Source: Providencia stuartii (lineage in GTDB: Bacteria; Pseudomonadota; Gammaproteobacteria; Enterobacterales; Enterobacteriaceae). Taken from it: a stretch of 64,000 nt of DNA. The notes under the pieces are model-generated. The model ran no database searches and was not told the origin of the DNA. It worked only from the letters and a program-made list of their open reading frames with translations. The DNA is taken from the NCBI GenBank assembly GCA_900455155.1, contig UGUC01000002.1:2418001-2482000 (forward strand), written 5' to 3'. Position 1 is the first letter of the stretch. Each line of letters begins with the position of its first letter. Position numbers and translations under genes: made by a program. Below are positions 30,277 to 41,425 of the stretch, piece by piece.

Positions 30277-31519
30277 ATGAAAAAACATGTGGTGGTTATT
30301 GGTGCAGGTGTCATTGGCCTTAGTACTGCATATGCTTTAATCAAAGCGGGTCATGCCGTCACTTTATTAGAATCAGAATCTGATGTCGGCATGCAAACAA
30401 GTTTCGCCAATGGCGGACAACTTAGCTATCGCTATGTTTCGCCGTTAGCAGATGCAGGAGTACCATTACAAGGTTTAAGTTGGATGGGGAAAGATGATTC
30501 ACCATTGAATTTAAAAATACAATTTTCCCTGCAACAATGGGCTTGGTTAACTCAATTCACCTTAGCTTGTAATCGCAAAACAAATAAAATTAATGGTGCT
30601 CACCAACTACGCCTCTCTTTACTCAGCCAAGAGATCATGAATATCTGGCGTAATAATGGTGATATCGGTGACTTTGCTTGGGAAAAATCGGGTAAACTAA
30701 TTATTCACCGTGACCAAAAAAAGCTTTAATAAAGCTTGCGAAACCATCGACAGTCAATTTCAAAAGGTTTTAAATCCGACTGAAATTACCGCCTTAGAGC
30801 CATCATTAAAGAATATTCAATCACAGTTAGTGGGCGCAATTTATGCTCCTGATGATGAAAGTGCAGACTGTTATTTATTCTGTAAAAACTTACTCCAATA
30901 TTTATCAACTCAAGCAGATTTTACACTATGCTTACAACATTCTGTTGTTTCATTTATTAAAGATGATAAGCGAATTACAGGTGTTATTACTCCGCAAGGA
31001 ACAATTTCTGCCGATGATGTCATTGTATGTGCCGGAAATGGAAGCAGGAAACTGCTAAAAACATTAGGTATTCATGTACCAATGCTTGGCTTAAAAGGCT
31101 ATAGCCTTTCTATTCCTTATCCAGAAAAAGAACATGTGGTGCCTAAAATCAATGTAACTGATTATGGAAATAAAATTGTTTATGCAAAACTTAATCAGCA
31201 ACTTCGCATCGCCGCAATGGTGGATATCGGTTATGACAAATCAGGCTTGCGTGATAACCGAATTTCTGCCTTAAAAAATATTATTAAAAACACATTCCCT
31301 GATGTAACAAATATTGAAGATGCCGAAACATGGTGTGGATTACGTCCATCAACACCAAAAGGACCACCAATATTAGGCAAAACTGGATATAACAATCTTT
31401 GGTTAAATATTGGTCATGGTAGCTTAGGGTTTACCTTAGCCGCTGGCAGCGCTCAAATTCTCAGCCAATTAGTTTCAGGGGAAACATCTCCCATCTCTTT
31501 AACTGGATTAACGAGGTAA
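30277..31519 (+). CDS. DadA-like FAD-dependent D-amino-acid dehydrogenase/oxidase (one frameshift)
   Basis: The N-terminal dinucleotide fold [18 protein letters not shown] binds FAD, and the C-terminal segment ([33 protein letters not shown]) is typical of DadA. The total is about 414 residues. ATG at 30277 is preferred over an in-frame TTG upstream. An extra A near 30720 breaks the frame. Such enzymes oxidise D-amino acids to imino acids. RidA, nine bases downstream, would hydrolyse those products. Confidence 0.88.
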
Positions 31520-31528
31520 TACAACAAT

Positions 31529-31879
31529 ATGATCAAACGTAATAATCCAAAGCCACGTTTAGCTGATAGCGTTGAATATGCAGGCTTAGTTTATTTATCA
31601 GGACAAGTTCCTAATGATTTAAATGGTGATATCACAGCTCAGACACAAGATGTACTTGCAAAAATAGATACTCTATTAGCTGCAAGTAACAGTGACAAAA
31701 CACGTATTCTTTCAGCCCAAGTTTGGATCAAAAATATGGAACGTGATTTTGCTGCTTTTAATGCTGTTTGGGAATCATGGATGCCAACAGAGAATAGCCC
31801 TGCACGTGCTGCCGTTGAAGCAAATATGGCTAGAGAGCAAGTGCTTGTGGAAATCATGGTAACCGCTGCGCAACGTTAG
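31529..31879 (+). CDS. RidA-family imine deaminase
   Basis: This intact 116-residue protein is of the YoaB/RidA type (YLSGQVPNDLNGDITAQTQDV, ARAAVEANMAREQVLVEIMV). It forms an operon with the DadA-like gene and would convert its imino-acid product to keto acid and ammonia. It differs from the RidA at 21937. A long hairpin terminator follows. Confidence 0.87.
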   Translation: MIKRNNPKPRLADSVEYAGLVYLSGQVPNDLNGDITAQTQDVLAKIDTLLAASNSDKTRILSAQVWIKNMERDFAAFNAVWESWMPTENSPARAAVEANMAREQVLVEIMVTAAQR

Positions 31880-31983
31880 TGCCGATTTCAATAACGATAC
31901 TTTGGCCTAAAAATCGCTTTATATTCCATGGGCGTTTGACCTTTGCATATCACTCTCAACAGGTTAATCCCTACCTAAAAAAT

Positions 31984-32034
31984 AACTAAGTTGCATCGTT
32001 CCCTTTAATAAAGGGTGAATGATACAACTTAGTT
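31984..32034. terminator. bidirectional terminator
   Basis: A nearly perfect 51-base hairpin: AACTAAGTTG pairs with CAACTTAGTT outside and CCTTT with AAAGG inside. It lies between the convergent ridA and DUF1471 genes. Confidence 0.8.
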
Positions 32035-32040
32035 TAATGA

Positions 32041-32310
32041 TTATTTTTTATATAAGCTGGCCGTTACCGAAACATCGTTTCCACTTCCTTCAGACTCAAC
32101 CGAAGTAATAACAAAATATTCAGCACCTTTCTCATCCGCTTTTTGAGAGATTGCCTTTACATAATCAGCAGATACACCATCATTCATAACAACATTGACC
32201 GTGCCTGCAAATTTCAAATACAGAGATTTTGTATAATTAATTTCTGTCGCCCCAAACGCTAATGGACTTAATAATGCAAAAGATAATACAAGTATTTTTA
32301 GTTTTTTCAT
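32041..32310 (-). CDS. DUF1471 (YhcN/BhsA/McbA-like) periplasmic stress protein
   Basis: This intact 89-residue exported protein has a signal peptide (residues 1-20, ending LAFGAT) and one DUF1471 domain (GVSADYVKAISQKADEKGAEYFVITSV). Relatives in enterobacteria respond to acid, peroxide or biofilm conditions. The specific paralogue cannot be named. It is alone, with about 280 bases of AT-rich promoter region upstream. Confidence 0.88.
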   Translation of the reverse strand: MKKLKILVLSFALLSPLAFGATEINYTKSLYLKFAGTVNVVMNDGVSADYVKAISQKADEKGAEYFVITSVESEGSGNDVSVTASLYKK

Positions 32311-32600
32311 AATAAAGCCACCTTAACAATAATTTTTTGTTTATAAACAATAAAAAACGTTAATGACTTATATTTGTTCTGTCAATGACTACACTATCTA
32401 ATTCGTTTATTCCTTTCTAGATTGAAAATATTGTTAGCTCTTAATAAACAAAAGATTACCCTACATTCTCATTTTTAAGCTTTATTATATTATTTTATTT
32501 ATATAACAGCGATCACATAGAGCAGTTCCATTTAAACTCATCTACAAATGATATTTCATTATTCATTACCGACTGTCTTAAAAGCATAATGGAGAAAATG

Positions 32601-34253
32601 ATGAAAAAAACAGTGGTACAATATTTATTAACTCGATTATACGATATAGGTGTTAGCGATATTTTTGGTGTTGCTGGGGATTATTCATTTCCAATTAATG
32701 ATGCCATTTGTGAAAATAATAAAATGCGTTGGGTTGGCTGCTGTAATGAATTAAATGCAGCATATGCTGCAGATGGGTATGCGCGAATAAAAGGTATAGC
32801 TGCATTATCAACAACATTCGGTGTTGGTGAACTCAGTGCTATCAATGCTATTGCGGGCTCTTACGCTGAATATTTACCTATTTTTCATTTGGTAGGTATG
32901 CCATCTAGCGGTGCACAGGAAAGTAAAAAAATTCTTCATCACTCTTTAGGAGATGGGGATTTCACTCTGTTCTATAAAATGTTTCAACCTATTAGTTGTG
33001 CGCAAGCAATTCTTACCCCTGAAAATTGTATTGAAGAAGTAGAACGGCTGATCACATACGCTTTATTTAAGCGCCAACCTGTCTATATCGGTATTCCATC
33101 CGATTATGCCGAAATGCCTATTCATACAAATAAACGGTATTCAGTATGCACTGATATTCCCCAAAGTAATAATCAAAACCTAACCAAAGTTATTAATATA
33201 ATTTTAAATAAACTATTAACTAGCCAAAAAATTAGCCTACTTCCGGGAATTTTAGCTTCTCGTTTAGGATTAACCGATGAGCTTCAAACCCTAATAAATA
33301 AATCAAACTTACCTTATGCTACCATGATTATGGATAAAGGGGTACTCAATGAAACAGCATCTAATTATATGGGCATCTATTATGGACATTTAATAAATAC
33401 CCCTGTTAGTGAATATATAGAAAGCAGCGATTGTATTATTAGCATCGGTGCAATGATGACGGATATGAATACGGGCTGTTTTACTGCCGCTATCCCTTCA
33501 GAATATCATATCAATATCATGCCTGATTATGTCAAAATTGGTTCTACAGTATACTCTCAGGTGTATATGAAGGATGTACTCGCTAAATTGAAAGAGCGAA
33601 TTCCCTCATTTCATCAAAACCACCCTAAAGTTCAATGCTTAGATGAATCATTGTTCGCCGGCTATCAATCAATATCGGCTGAATATCTATATTCTCGATT
33701 CGAAAAGATGTTTAAAGAAAATGATATTATTTTTACTGACACAGGAACCCCATTAATGGGTTTAGTCTTTGCACAACTTCCTAAAGGGGTTCAATTCTGT
33801 AACCAAACCTTGTGGGGGTCTATTGGATGGTCTACTGCCGCCGCTTTCGGAGCGGCTTTGGCAGCCCCTAAGCGCAGAGTGATCTTAATTACAGGGGAAG
33901 GTGCTCATCAGTTAACAGCACAAGAAATTTGCCAGTTTGCACGTTTTCAATTAAAACCGATTATTTTCATTATCAATAATGATGGATATCTATTTGAGCG
34001 CTTAATATGCAAAGACCCGGAAGCTTATTACAATGATATCGCTAAATGGGATTATGAAAAATTACCCGCTGCATTAGGTTGTCATGATTGGAATTGCCAA
34101 AAGGTAACACGTTGTAATGAACTTGATATCGCCATCAATCATGCTGAGTCATCCCCTTTTGCATCCTACATTGAAGTGGTCACTGATAAATACGTTGCAC
34201 CTGAGCTTGCACATAAATTACGGGGAGCATTAGATTCGTTATACTCTTCTTAA
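32601..34253 (+). CDS. thiamine-diphosphate 2-keto acid decarboxylase (indolepyruvate/pyruvate type)
   Basis: This enzyme of about 550 residues decarboxylates a 2-keto acid to the aldehyde. Family landmarks are all present: the catalytic Glu in CCNELNAAYAADGYAR, the His-His pair in LHHSLGDGDF, and the ThDP/Mg motif GEGAHQLTAQE to NNDGY (with GEG where GDG is usual). Three ATGs compete (32589, 32598, 32601). GGAG at 32591-32594 has the right spacing only for 32601. Substrate could be indolepyruvate, phenylpyruvate or pyruvate; the sequence does not decide. It is a single gene followed by a terminator. Confidence 0.88.
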   Translation: MKKTVVQYLLTRLYDIGVSDIFGVAGDYSFPINDAICENNKMRWVGCCNELNAAYAADGYARIKGIAALSTTFGVGELSAINAIAGSYAEYLPIFHLVGMPSSGAQESKKILHHSLGDGDFTLFYKMFQPISCAQAILTPENCIEEVERLITYALFKRQPVYIGIPSDYAEMPIHTNKRYSVCTDIPQSNNQNLTKVINIILNKLLTSQKISLLPGILASRLGLTDELQTLINKSNLPYATMIMDKGVLNETASNYMGIYYGHLINTPVSEYIESSDCIISIGAMMTDMNTGCFTAAIPSEYHINIMPDYVKIGSTVYSQVYMKDVLAKLKERIPSFHQNHPKVQCLDESLFAGYQSISAEYLYSRFEKMFKENDIIFTDTGTPLMGLVFAQLPKGVQFCNQTLWGSIGWSTAAAFGAALAAPKRRVILITGEGAHQLTAQEICQFARFQLKPIIFIINNDGYLFERLICKDPEAYYNDIAKWDYEKLPAALGCHDWNCQKVTRCNELDIAINHAESSPFASYIEVVTDKYVAPELAHKLRGALDSLYSS

Positions 34254-34276
34254 TATGAAATAACTATTATGATAAG

Positions 34277-34320
34277 AACTGGCAGCTGGTTATTAAACAA
34301 TCAAAACCTTGCCAGTTTTT
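34277..34320 (+). terminator. terminator after the decarboxylase gene
   Basis: AACTGGCA pairs with TTGCCAGTT and is followed by TTTTGC. The rest of the gap to 34599 is AT-rich with no gene and presumably holds the eagR promoter. Confidence 0.72.
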
Positions 34321-34599
34321 GCATTAGTCATTTTCTTTTTGCCTTATTTTTGTGCAATGTTCTCCTCTTAAAAAATGCCAAGCTAGAAGCATGATAAAAA
34401 GCATTAATTATCAATTAGTTATTTCATTTAATTGTTATTTCAAATCGAAATTTAAAAAATTATGATTAACATTTATCTTGGAATAACTCAAATTTTCATT
34501 TAGGTATGTAGGCTTAATATGGTATAACCGATTATTAAGAGAAATTTAATGGTTATATAATTTAAAAAAGAATAATATTCATACTTAAGCGAGATACGA

Positions 34600-35031
34600 A
34601 TGATTACTGAGTCACGTTGTGTTTTTTCTGAAGGCAGTGTTACCCTCCCCGATGGATATAAAGAACAAACCGTCAATATCCTGATTTCCCCCACAGGGAA
34701 TGCGGTTAACATTTCTCGGGATGACAAACCCGCTGATGAAACCTTTGATGACTATGTCGCTCGTCAAAAGCAGCTGTTACAACGCTCCCTGAAAGATTGG
34801 CAACTCCTTGAAGAAAAGCCCTCTGTACTGGGACTCGACGGCATTCACGGCTATCTCATCAGCTCACGCTATCGTCCCAACAAAAAACAGCAAGTCTATC
34901 AAATTCAGGCTGTTTACCCTTTCAGTGATACCCAAACCCTGATTTTTACAATGTCATCCCCCAACGCCTTTAACGATAAGCAATGGGCGTGGATGAACAC
35001 CCTCCTGCTTAGCTTTCAACCAAGAGGGTAA
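34600..35031 (+). CDS. eagR: EagR-type chaperone of a type VI Rhs effector (DUF1795)
   Basis: This intact 143-residue cytoplasmic protein has the DcrB/DUF1795 fold (CVFSEGSVTLPDGYKEQTVN, FDDYVARQKQLLQRSLKDWQL, end LLLSFQPRG). Eag chaperones bind and shield the N-terminal transmembrane helices of Rhs effectors before type VI loading. It lies five bases before an Rhs gene that has such helices, which supports the assignment. Confidence 0.9.
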   Translation: MITESRCVFSEGSVTLPDGYKEQTVNILISPTGNAVNISRDDKPADETFDDYVARQKQLLQRSLKDWQLLEEKPSVLGLDGIHGYLISSRYRPNKKQQVYQIQAVYPFSDTQTLIFTMSSPNAFNDKQWAWMNTLLLSFQPRG

Positions 35032-35036
35032 CCACC

Positions 35037-38000
35037 ATGCCAGAAGCCGCCAGAGTCGGTGATATCATCGGTCATTCAAAATCGATGTGGGGAATGCTCA
35101 TCGGTACGGTATTAGGGGCAGCTATTGCCATAGGAGGCGCAGTCATCTCTGGTGCCTTGATGGGGATTGGCATTGGAACAAGTTATGTTGGTATCGGCTT
35201 TTTTGCTATTGGAGCTTCAGTAGCAATTGGGTATGGCACAGCTAAGCTAGCGGAATGGGCACGGGATAAATGTGTTGAAACGGGATCTAAATCCTTAAGC
35301 CCCTGCGGGGAAATCAAAACCGGCTCTCACAATGTACGAATTAACGGTAAGGCCGCCGCCATTTCCACTCGCAGTGACGTCAAGTGCGATAAGGAAAATA
35401 GTCTGCGTCAAATGGCACAAGGCTCTGACTCGGTGTATATCAATGGATTCCCTGCTTCTCGGGTCGGTGATAAAACCACCTGTGATGCCACGGTGATGGA
35501 AGGCTCCCCCAATGTCCGGATTGGTGGGGGACACAAGCCACTGAAGATATAGAGCCTGAAATTCCGTCTTGGGTCACTACGGCCTCTGATTTAACCATGT
35601 TATTTGCGGGATTTTTAAGCTTTGGTGGAGGAGTGGCGAAAGGCCCCAGCGCGGTGGCAAAGCTGTGGAGCAAATTACCAGGCAGCGCCAAAATTAGCCG
35701 TTTCTTCTGTCGTTATGGAACGGTACTTACAGCGATGAGCATGGCAATCCCCGCAATCGGCATACTCACTCGCCCTGTGGAGGTGATTGGTGGGCAGAAA
35801 GTATTAAACGGCGAGGATGAGCTGGATTTTATCTATGAGTCTGAATTACCGCTTCACTGGCAACGCAACTATTTAAGCAGTTATTGTTATGAGGGTGTAT
35901 TGGGTCGAGGCTGGAGTTTCTTTTGGGAAACCCAATTGATTAAAACCGAAGACGGCTTTGTTTGGCAAAACCTGTCGGGTGACATCCTTCCGTTTCCAGA
36001 CATCCCACTAGGGTATCGTAGCTTTTGTGAGGCTGCCCAAGGCTGGATGATCCACAATGACGATGACAGTTGGACGTTTCAGGATGCAGGTGAACTGCGT
36101 TATCATTACCCCCCTTTTGATACCGAAGGTCGCAGCCGCTTAAGCCACGTCATAGATAATGTCGGTAATGAGCAACGTTTCCACTACAACGAACAGCATC
36201 AACTCATTCACATTACCGGTTGCGGTGACCTGAATATCGTTTGTGAATACCAATCCTTTCCGTTTGAAGAAAAAACGGTATCACGTCTCACAGCCGTGTA
36301 TCAGGTAAACGCCAATCAAGCTCGTCGCCGTCAATGTGCTTATTTTTATAACGAACACGCCCAACTGGTACGTGTCGAACAGCACACAGACCACCCTTAC
36401 CGCCAATTTGGTTGGACAGATGCTGACATCATGGCGTGGCATACGGATAAATATGGTTTACGCAGCGAGTACCGTTGGGAACTCTCCGACGATAACCTGT
36501 GGCGTGTGATTGAAAACACAACCAGCGAAGGGGAAAGCTACCGACTGGAATACGATGATATCCATCTCACACGCACCGCTTATTGGCATGATGGCTCTAC
36601 CTCATTTTGGCAACTCAATGATAACTATCAAATCATTCAGTACACTGACCGAACAAGCATCAAAACCGAACTCTTGTGGGATGAGTTTGGGCTACCTTGC
36701 GGTTGTCGCAACGCCGAAGGACATACGCAAACCAGTGAATGGGATGAGTTAGGACGATTACTCAGTTTAACCGATGGTAATGGCAACCAAACCCGCTGGC
36801 AATACCAAAATGAACGTGACCGCCTTATTGCTGTCTTTTGGCCTGATGGCTCTGAATCACGTTTAGAGTATGACCGTTTTGGACGGTTAATCAAAGAAAT
36901 CTCTCCACTGGAGCAAACGACCGAATACCGCTATGACTTTAAAACTACACTGCGCCCCACCGTCCGCATCGATGCCAAACAAGGACGCAGCGAGTTTCTT
37001 TGGACAAAGCGGGGGCTAATATTGCGTCACCGCGACTGCTCGGGTAAACAACATATTTGGCGTTATGATAATGAGGGTCGTGTTGTTTCTCAAACCAATG
37101 CCTTGCAGGAAGCCACTGAGTACCAGTACGATGAGGCGGGGCGAGTCACTCGCATCGTGTTGCCCGATGAATCCACCGTGCAACTGGCTTGGAATGCCGC
37201 AGGGCTCCTGACCCATCACCAACGCAATGACAATACCCCGCGTCAGTGGCAATACAACGCCTTCGGTCGCGTCACAACGGAAATCGATAAACTCGCTCGA
37301 CATATCCATTACCATTACAATGCTGAAGGCGTATTAATTTCAATTGAAAACGCCAATGGCGGACGTTACTTACTCAACCGTGATGCCGAAGGCCGACTCA
37401 TCGAGGAAATCCGACCGGATGATACGCTGCTGCAATATCGCTATAACAGTTTCGGACGTTTAGCCGAGGAAACTCGTTTAGGCGACCGTGTGTTCCCTTC
37501 CCCCGCTCGCACGGTGTTGTTACAGTATGACCCCGCCGGTAATCTTGCTAAACGGGAAACATTAACTGATAGCTATCAGTACCAGTGGGATAGCCTAAAC
37601 CGCTTATTGGTGGCGTCGAGGCAACCGAATCAACTCGGCCTTGAAATGGGCTTGCAGGCTAACCAAGTTCACTTTACCTATGATGCCCTTGGGCGTATTA
37701 CCCGTGAGCAAACGGGCGATGATATCGTCGAATTTGCTTACGATGAACTCAATAATCTGAGCTGTCTGACGTTACCTCAAGGTGACAGCCTAAACTGGCT
37801 CTATTACGGTTCAGGGCATGCCACTGCCATCAATCACCTTGTCGACGGCACCCCGCACTTAATCACCGAATTTGAACGCGATGACCTGCACCGTGAAATC
37901 AGCCGTACCCAAGGTGCTCTAACCCAATATCGACAGTACGATAAGCTGGGACGGACGATAAGTACCTTCAGCTCACGCAATAAACCGCATCCACTCAACG

Positions 38001-39307
38001 GCATTGCCTCATCACGAAAATGGTTCTATGACGAACAAGATAACCTTGGCGCGATGGAAGACCATTATCGGGGTTGGGTGGAATACCTGTATGACTCTGA
38101 GCAGCGACTGAAAAAAGTCTCCAGTGGCGAAAACATGGATGCCATGCTGTTCTATGACCGTGCGGATAATCTGTTAGAGCGTCCTCAATCAGAAATCGAG
38201 GCTCAAACGCCATCAATGCCTGCCCTAAGCCCACAAGGGGATAGGCTACTTCAATTTCAAGGCTGGCAATATCGCCATGATGCCTATGGTAACGTGATTT
38301 CACGCGGGCACCCTAACCAAGCCAAACAAACTTATCAGTATGATGGGGATAACCGTTTAGTTATCGCCCAAACCAGCGACATGAAAGCCCAATATCACTA
38401 CGATGCACTGGGTCGTCGCATTCATAAAGTGGTTGAGTCACGGGCTTACGGCACACTGAAACGACATGAAACCCATTTTGTGTGGCAAGGGCTACGGTTG
38501 CTGCAAGAGCAGGATATCAATACGGGTAAATATCAGACCTATTGCTACGAAGAGCACGGCAGCTATACCCCACTCGCCGTCATCGTGAAGCAACCCGCCG
38601 GCTACCGTTATTACTGGCACCACTGCGACATTAACAGCGCCCCACTTGATGTCACCAACGAACAAGGTAATACGGTGTGGTCAGGGAAATATGAGCGCTT
38701 TGGCTTTGTTCGCTGTAGCCCATTGAGCTTCTACTCCGACCCCGAACGCAAGATGGAGTCCTTCGAACAAAATCTACGCTATGCCGGACAATATTTTGAC
38801 AATGAAACCGGATTACATTTTAATACCTTTAGATTCTACGACCCACAGATAGGCCGTTTTATCATGCCTGACCCAATTGGGTTATTGGGCGGGATAAATT
38901 TGTATCAGTATGCGCCGAATCCATTGGGATGGATTGACCCTTGGGGGCTAGCTGCTTCTGGTGATTATAAAGAAATGCCTGTCATGCCTGGTTTTCAGAA
39001 ACACCATAACATTCCACAATCGATGGCAAATCATCCAGCGATTATAAGTTCAGGCTATGATATTAATAATAGTCAAAATATTACTCAATTACCATCGTCT
39101 AAAACTGCGATTGAGCAAAATCCAGAAAGGACGGTACATCGAGGGAGGCATAATAAAGCTTACGATAGTTATATTAGCAATGAGCTTGATAAGATACATG
39201 CTAATAATGCAAGCCCAGAGATAAAAAGGATGCAGATTCAAGCTCTGTCAGATGATGTAGGTAATCGCCTAAGAACCAAACAAATAAAACTTAACAATGC
39301 CTGTTAG
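35037..39307 (+). CDS. rhs: PAAR-Rhs type VI effector with HHNIPQ (AHH/HNH-like) nuclease tip (one frameshift)
   Basis: This single polymorphic toxin of about 1,420 residues is in one piece apart from a one-base break near 35533 at GGTGGGGGACAC. It has two membrane helices (residues about 17-70, the Eag-binding part) and a PAAR domain to about residue 165 (TGSHNVRINGKAAAIS, GSDSVYINGFPASRVGDKT). A long Rhs/YD-repeat shell follows, closing at the core motif DPIGLLGGINLYQYAPNP and DPWGLA. The variable tip of about 117 residues begins after 38955 and contains FQKHHNIPQSM, the pattern of AHH/HNH-type nucleases. The tip is much more AT-rich than the shell, as expected of swapped cassettes. The immunity gene follows after 12 bases. 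Confidence 0.92.
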
Positions 39308-39319
39308 TAGGAAGATAAA

Positions 39320-39910
39320 ATGAGTTATATAATTTCTAGTATTACAAATACATTTAACTTACTTGAATATTGCCATAATACCTCTGTGGACTACACTCTA
39401 TTCCGTGAAGGAATTAGTTTAAAAGGAAACTGTTTTCAGATTAATTATAAGGCAAAAAATAAAGCTAGCTTGAATAAAATAAAGAAAAACCATATTTTAT
39501 TTACCACAGGCATTGAATTAGTTAGTTCAGAACTTCGAGAAGTTCTAGAAAAAATAGCACCAACCGAGGTTGAGTTTTTTGATGCAAACATTTTTTTTGG
39601 AAATTACGTACTACATAGCTACAGTGCTATCAATGTGTTAACAAAGATAAATTGTTTTGATATGGAAAAAAGTGAATTTACATTAACTAATTTTGACCCC
39701 CATAATCCCCAATATGCATTTTTATATACAGTACTGTTAGATGAAATACCATATTCTTTCGATATTGTAAGAAGTGAAGAAACTCCCAATACAATAGTTG
39801 TGAGTGATAAGCTAAAAATAGCTATCATTAATGCAGGGCTAAAAAATATTGAATTTTGCAAATCAATTGATTTGACCCCTAAAAATAGAAGTTCCTGTGA
39901 AACTAGTTAA
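39320..39910 (+). CDS. immunity protein for the Rhs nuclease tip (Imm11/Imm43-like)
   Basis: This intact 196-residue AT-rich gene lies directly after the toxin. Its C-terminal part (DEIPYSFDIVRSEE, VVSDKLKIAIINAGLKNIEF) resembles the Imm11 (DUF1629)/Imm43 group of immunity proteins. The family is recalled from pattern only. Position and composition make the immunity role likely; it would bind and block the AHH-like nuclease in the cytoplasm. Confidence 0.75.
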   Translation: MSYIISSITNTFNLLEYCHNTSVDYTLFREGISLKGNCFQINYKAKNKASLNKIKKNHILFTTGIELVSSELREVLEKIAPTEVEFFDANIFFGNYVLHSYSAINVLTKINCFDMEKSEFTLTNFDPHNPQYAFLYTVLLDEIPYSFDIVRSEETPNTIVVSDKLKIAIINAGLKNIEFCKSIDLTPKNRSSCETS

Positions 39911-40041
39911 ATATTTGTTTTCCAATTTAATCATGATACAGCGGATGATAACCACTACTAAACGAATTGCGTCACAATCCTATAAAGATAAATAAGATTA
40001 TATCAGACACATATGGATGATATTCCGGATCAATTGATTAA

Positions 40042-40386
40042 AATAATGCAGGAATAGTTAGACATATAGAAGGTGGCAGACAAGCAGGTACTAACGTTGA
40101 GTTGCGGGAAACCTATTTACCACCACTAAACCCAGCTGAAACAGGTCGTAAGGGAGGATCTTACACCGACATGACATTTACTGATGCTAAAGGTCGCACG
40201 GTTTACATTCAGACGGTAGACAAAGGCAAAGTCAATGGTATGACGCAGTATGAATGGGATAATGCCGTTCGAATCACCCAACAAAATCCAAACGCTGTTG
40301 TTATTACCGTGCCTAAAGGTAACACTTTACAGCCGGGAGCATTGAATGTTGACAACATGCTTGCTGGCACAGTCACACAACGCTAA
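40042..40386 (+). pseudogene. displaced Rhs/CDI toxin C-terminal tip
   Basis: The frame is open from a stop at 40039 with no ATG; TTG at 40102 is the only start candidate. It reads GIVRHIEGGRQAGTN then LPPLNPAETGRKGGSYTDMT and VYIQTVDKGKVNG, ending GTVTQR. The D-x(n)-Y-I-Q pattern with a closing VVITVPKG is like restriction-endonuclease-fold toxin tips, though no firm family is recognised. It has no Rhs core in front but has a tightly linked small gene behind. That is the usual state of an orphan cassette left when a new tip replaced it. Confidence 0.6.
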
Positions 40387-40398
40387 AAAGGATTCTAT

Positions 40399-40995
40399 AT
40401 GACAGCTAAAGTTAAACTGCCTGGTATTGAAGTTTTTATGAGTAAAGTAGATGAAGATAACTTTTCAAAAGCCTTGGGTGATTATTTTAAAGAAATTAAA
40501 TTCATTGACAATTATGTTTGGGATACTCTTGATCCCCCTGTAAGAAATTCGATTTCCTTATGTTATGGTGCAATAAATTCAAACGTTACAATCATCAATA
40601 GTGATATAACTAGTATAAGTGATTATAAAAATAACTATGTATTTCCACGCCCAAACAACGCTGGTTTTTCGGGTAGTTTCGTCGGTAAAGGATTAGTTCA
40701 ATTTATTCACTCAAAGGAAGCTGATTTTGCAGCAGGATGCTTGAGAAATGGGACAATATCAGCTTCTTATAAACCAGCAGAAGACCCTGAAACAGAGGCA
40801 TTCGTTAAAGGAGTTTGGAAAATCTTCAAAAAAGGAGCCAAAAAGGTTTATGCTATTAACAGGGAAACGGGTGAATTGTATCGTGACAAACCTGAAACTC
40901 GGTATTTTGCTTGGCCTGATGCTGCAAAAATTTATGATGGTACAGATGGTCGCTACTTAACAGCTACCGCATTTAATTTTTATATTGCTAAATAA
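40399..40995 (+). CDS. probable immunity protein for the displaced tip
   Basis: This intact 198-residue frame lies twelve bases after the orphan tip, with AAAAGGA ahead of it. The product (MTAKVKLPGIEVFMSKVDED to YLTATAFNFYIAK) is not a family I recognise. The role is inferred from position, small size and low G+C. As it stays intact while the toxin lacks a start, it may be kept for protection against relatives. Confidence 0.6.
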   Translation: MTAKVKLPGIEVFMSKVDEDNFSKALGDYFKEIKFIDNYVWDTLDPPVRNSISLCYGAINSNVTIINSDITSISDYKNNYVFPRPNNAGFSGSFVGKGLVQFIHSKEADFAAGCLRNGTISASYKPAEDPETEAFVKGVWKIFKKGAKKVYAINRETGELYRDKPETRYFAWPDAAKIYDGTDGRYLTATAFNFYIAK

Positions 40996-41025
40996 CAAGT
41001 ATAGAAGGCAGTTTTACCTGCCATC

Positions 41026-41283
41026 TCAGACTGCTAACAAACATATTATGTTTGGCGGCAAGTCTAATAGGTTTTGAAAATAAATTACGAAAATCAATTT
41101 ATTGATTTTCGGCTGATAACACAAAGTGGGAAAAACCACGCTTTTATCCCGCTTTGCCAACAACCTCACACGGTGTGCGACCAGACCTTTTGAATAACCC
41201 AACGCTTTTCCGATCTCATCATAAGTTGGGGGTGCCCCGTCTTCTTTGATGCATTTAACCAAATACCCACCATTAAGCCCACA
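41026..41283 (-). pseudogene. winged-helix DNA-binding fragment
   Basis: A minus-strand frame reads IKEDGAPPTYDEIGKALGYS then KGLVAHRVRLLAKRD. This resembles the LexA-type or phage winged-helix N-terminus (PPTxxEIAxALG-x-S), then loses sense. It could be the remnant of a regulator brought in with the island. The evidence is only the helix-turn-helix pattern. Confidence 0.35.
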
Positions 41284-41425
41284 TTCTGATTATCAGGTTA
41301 AAGAATTATTAGGGGTTACCTAGACTTACAGGAGGCGCTCTACCTTCATATTTTTCATAACGATCAGCAGGGGCAACCCTGCTTTTCAATATTTGCCTTA
41401 CAGGCATAGCCTTCTTGAAATAACA

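Noticed and set aside
35037-35552. A separate short PAAR protein ending at 35552
   Set aside because: The sequence after the stop continues in the next frame as the normal Rhs linker (EIEPE-type then PSWVTT). One missing base in a G-run is a simpler explanation, and the whole is one PAAR-Rhs protein.
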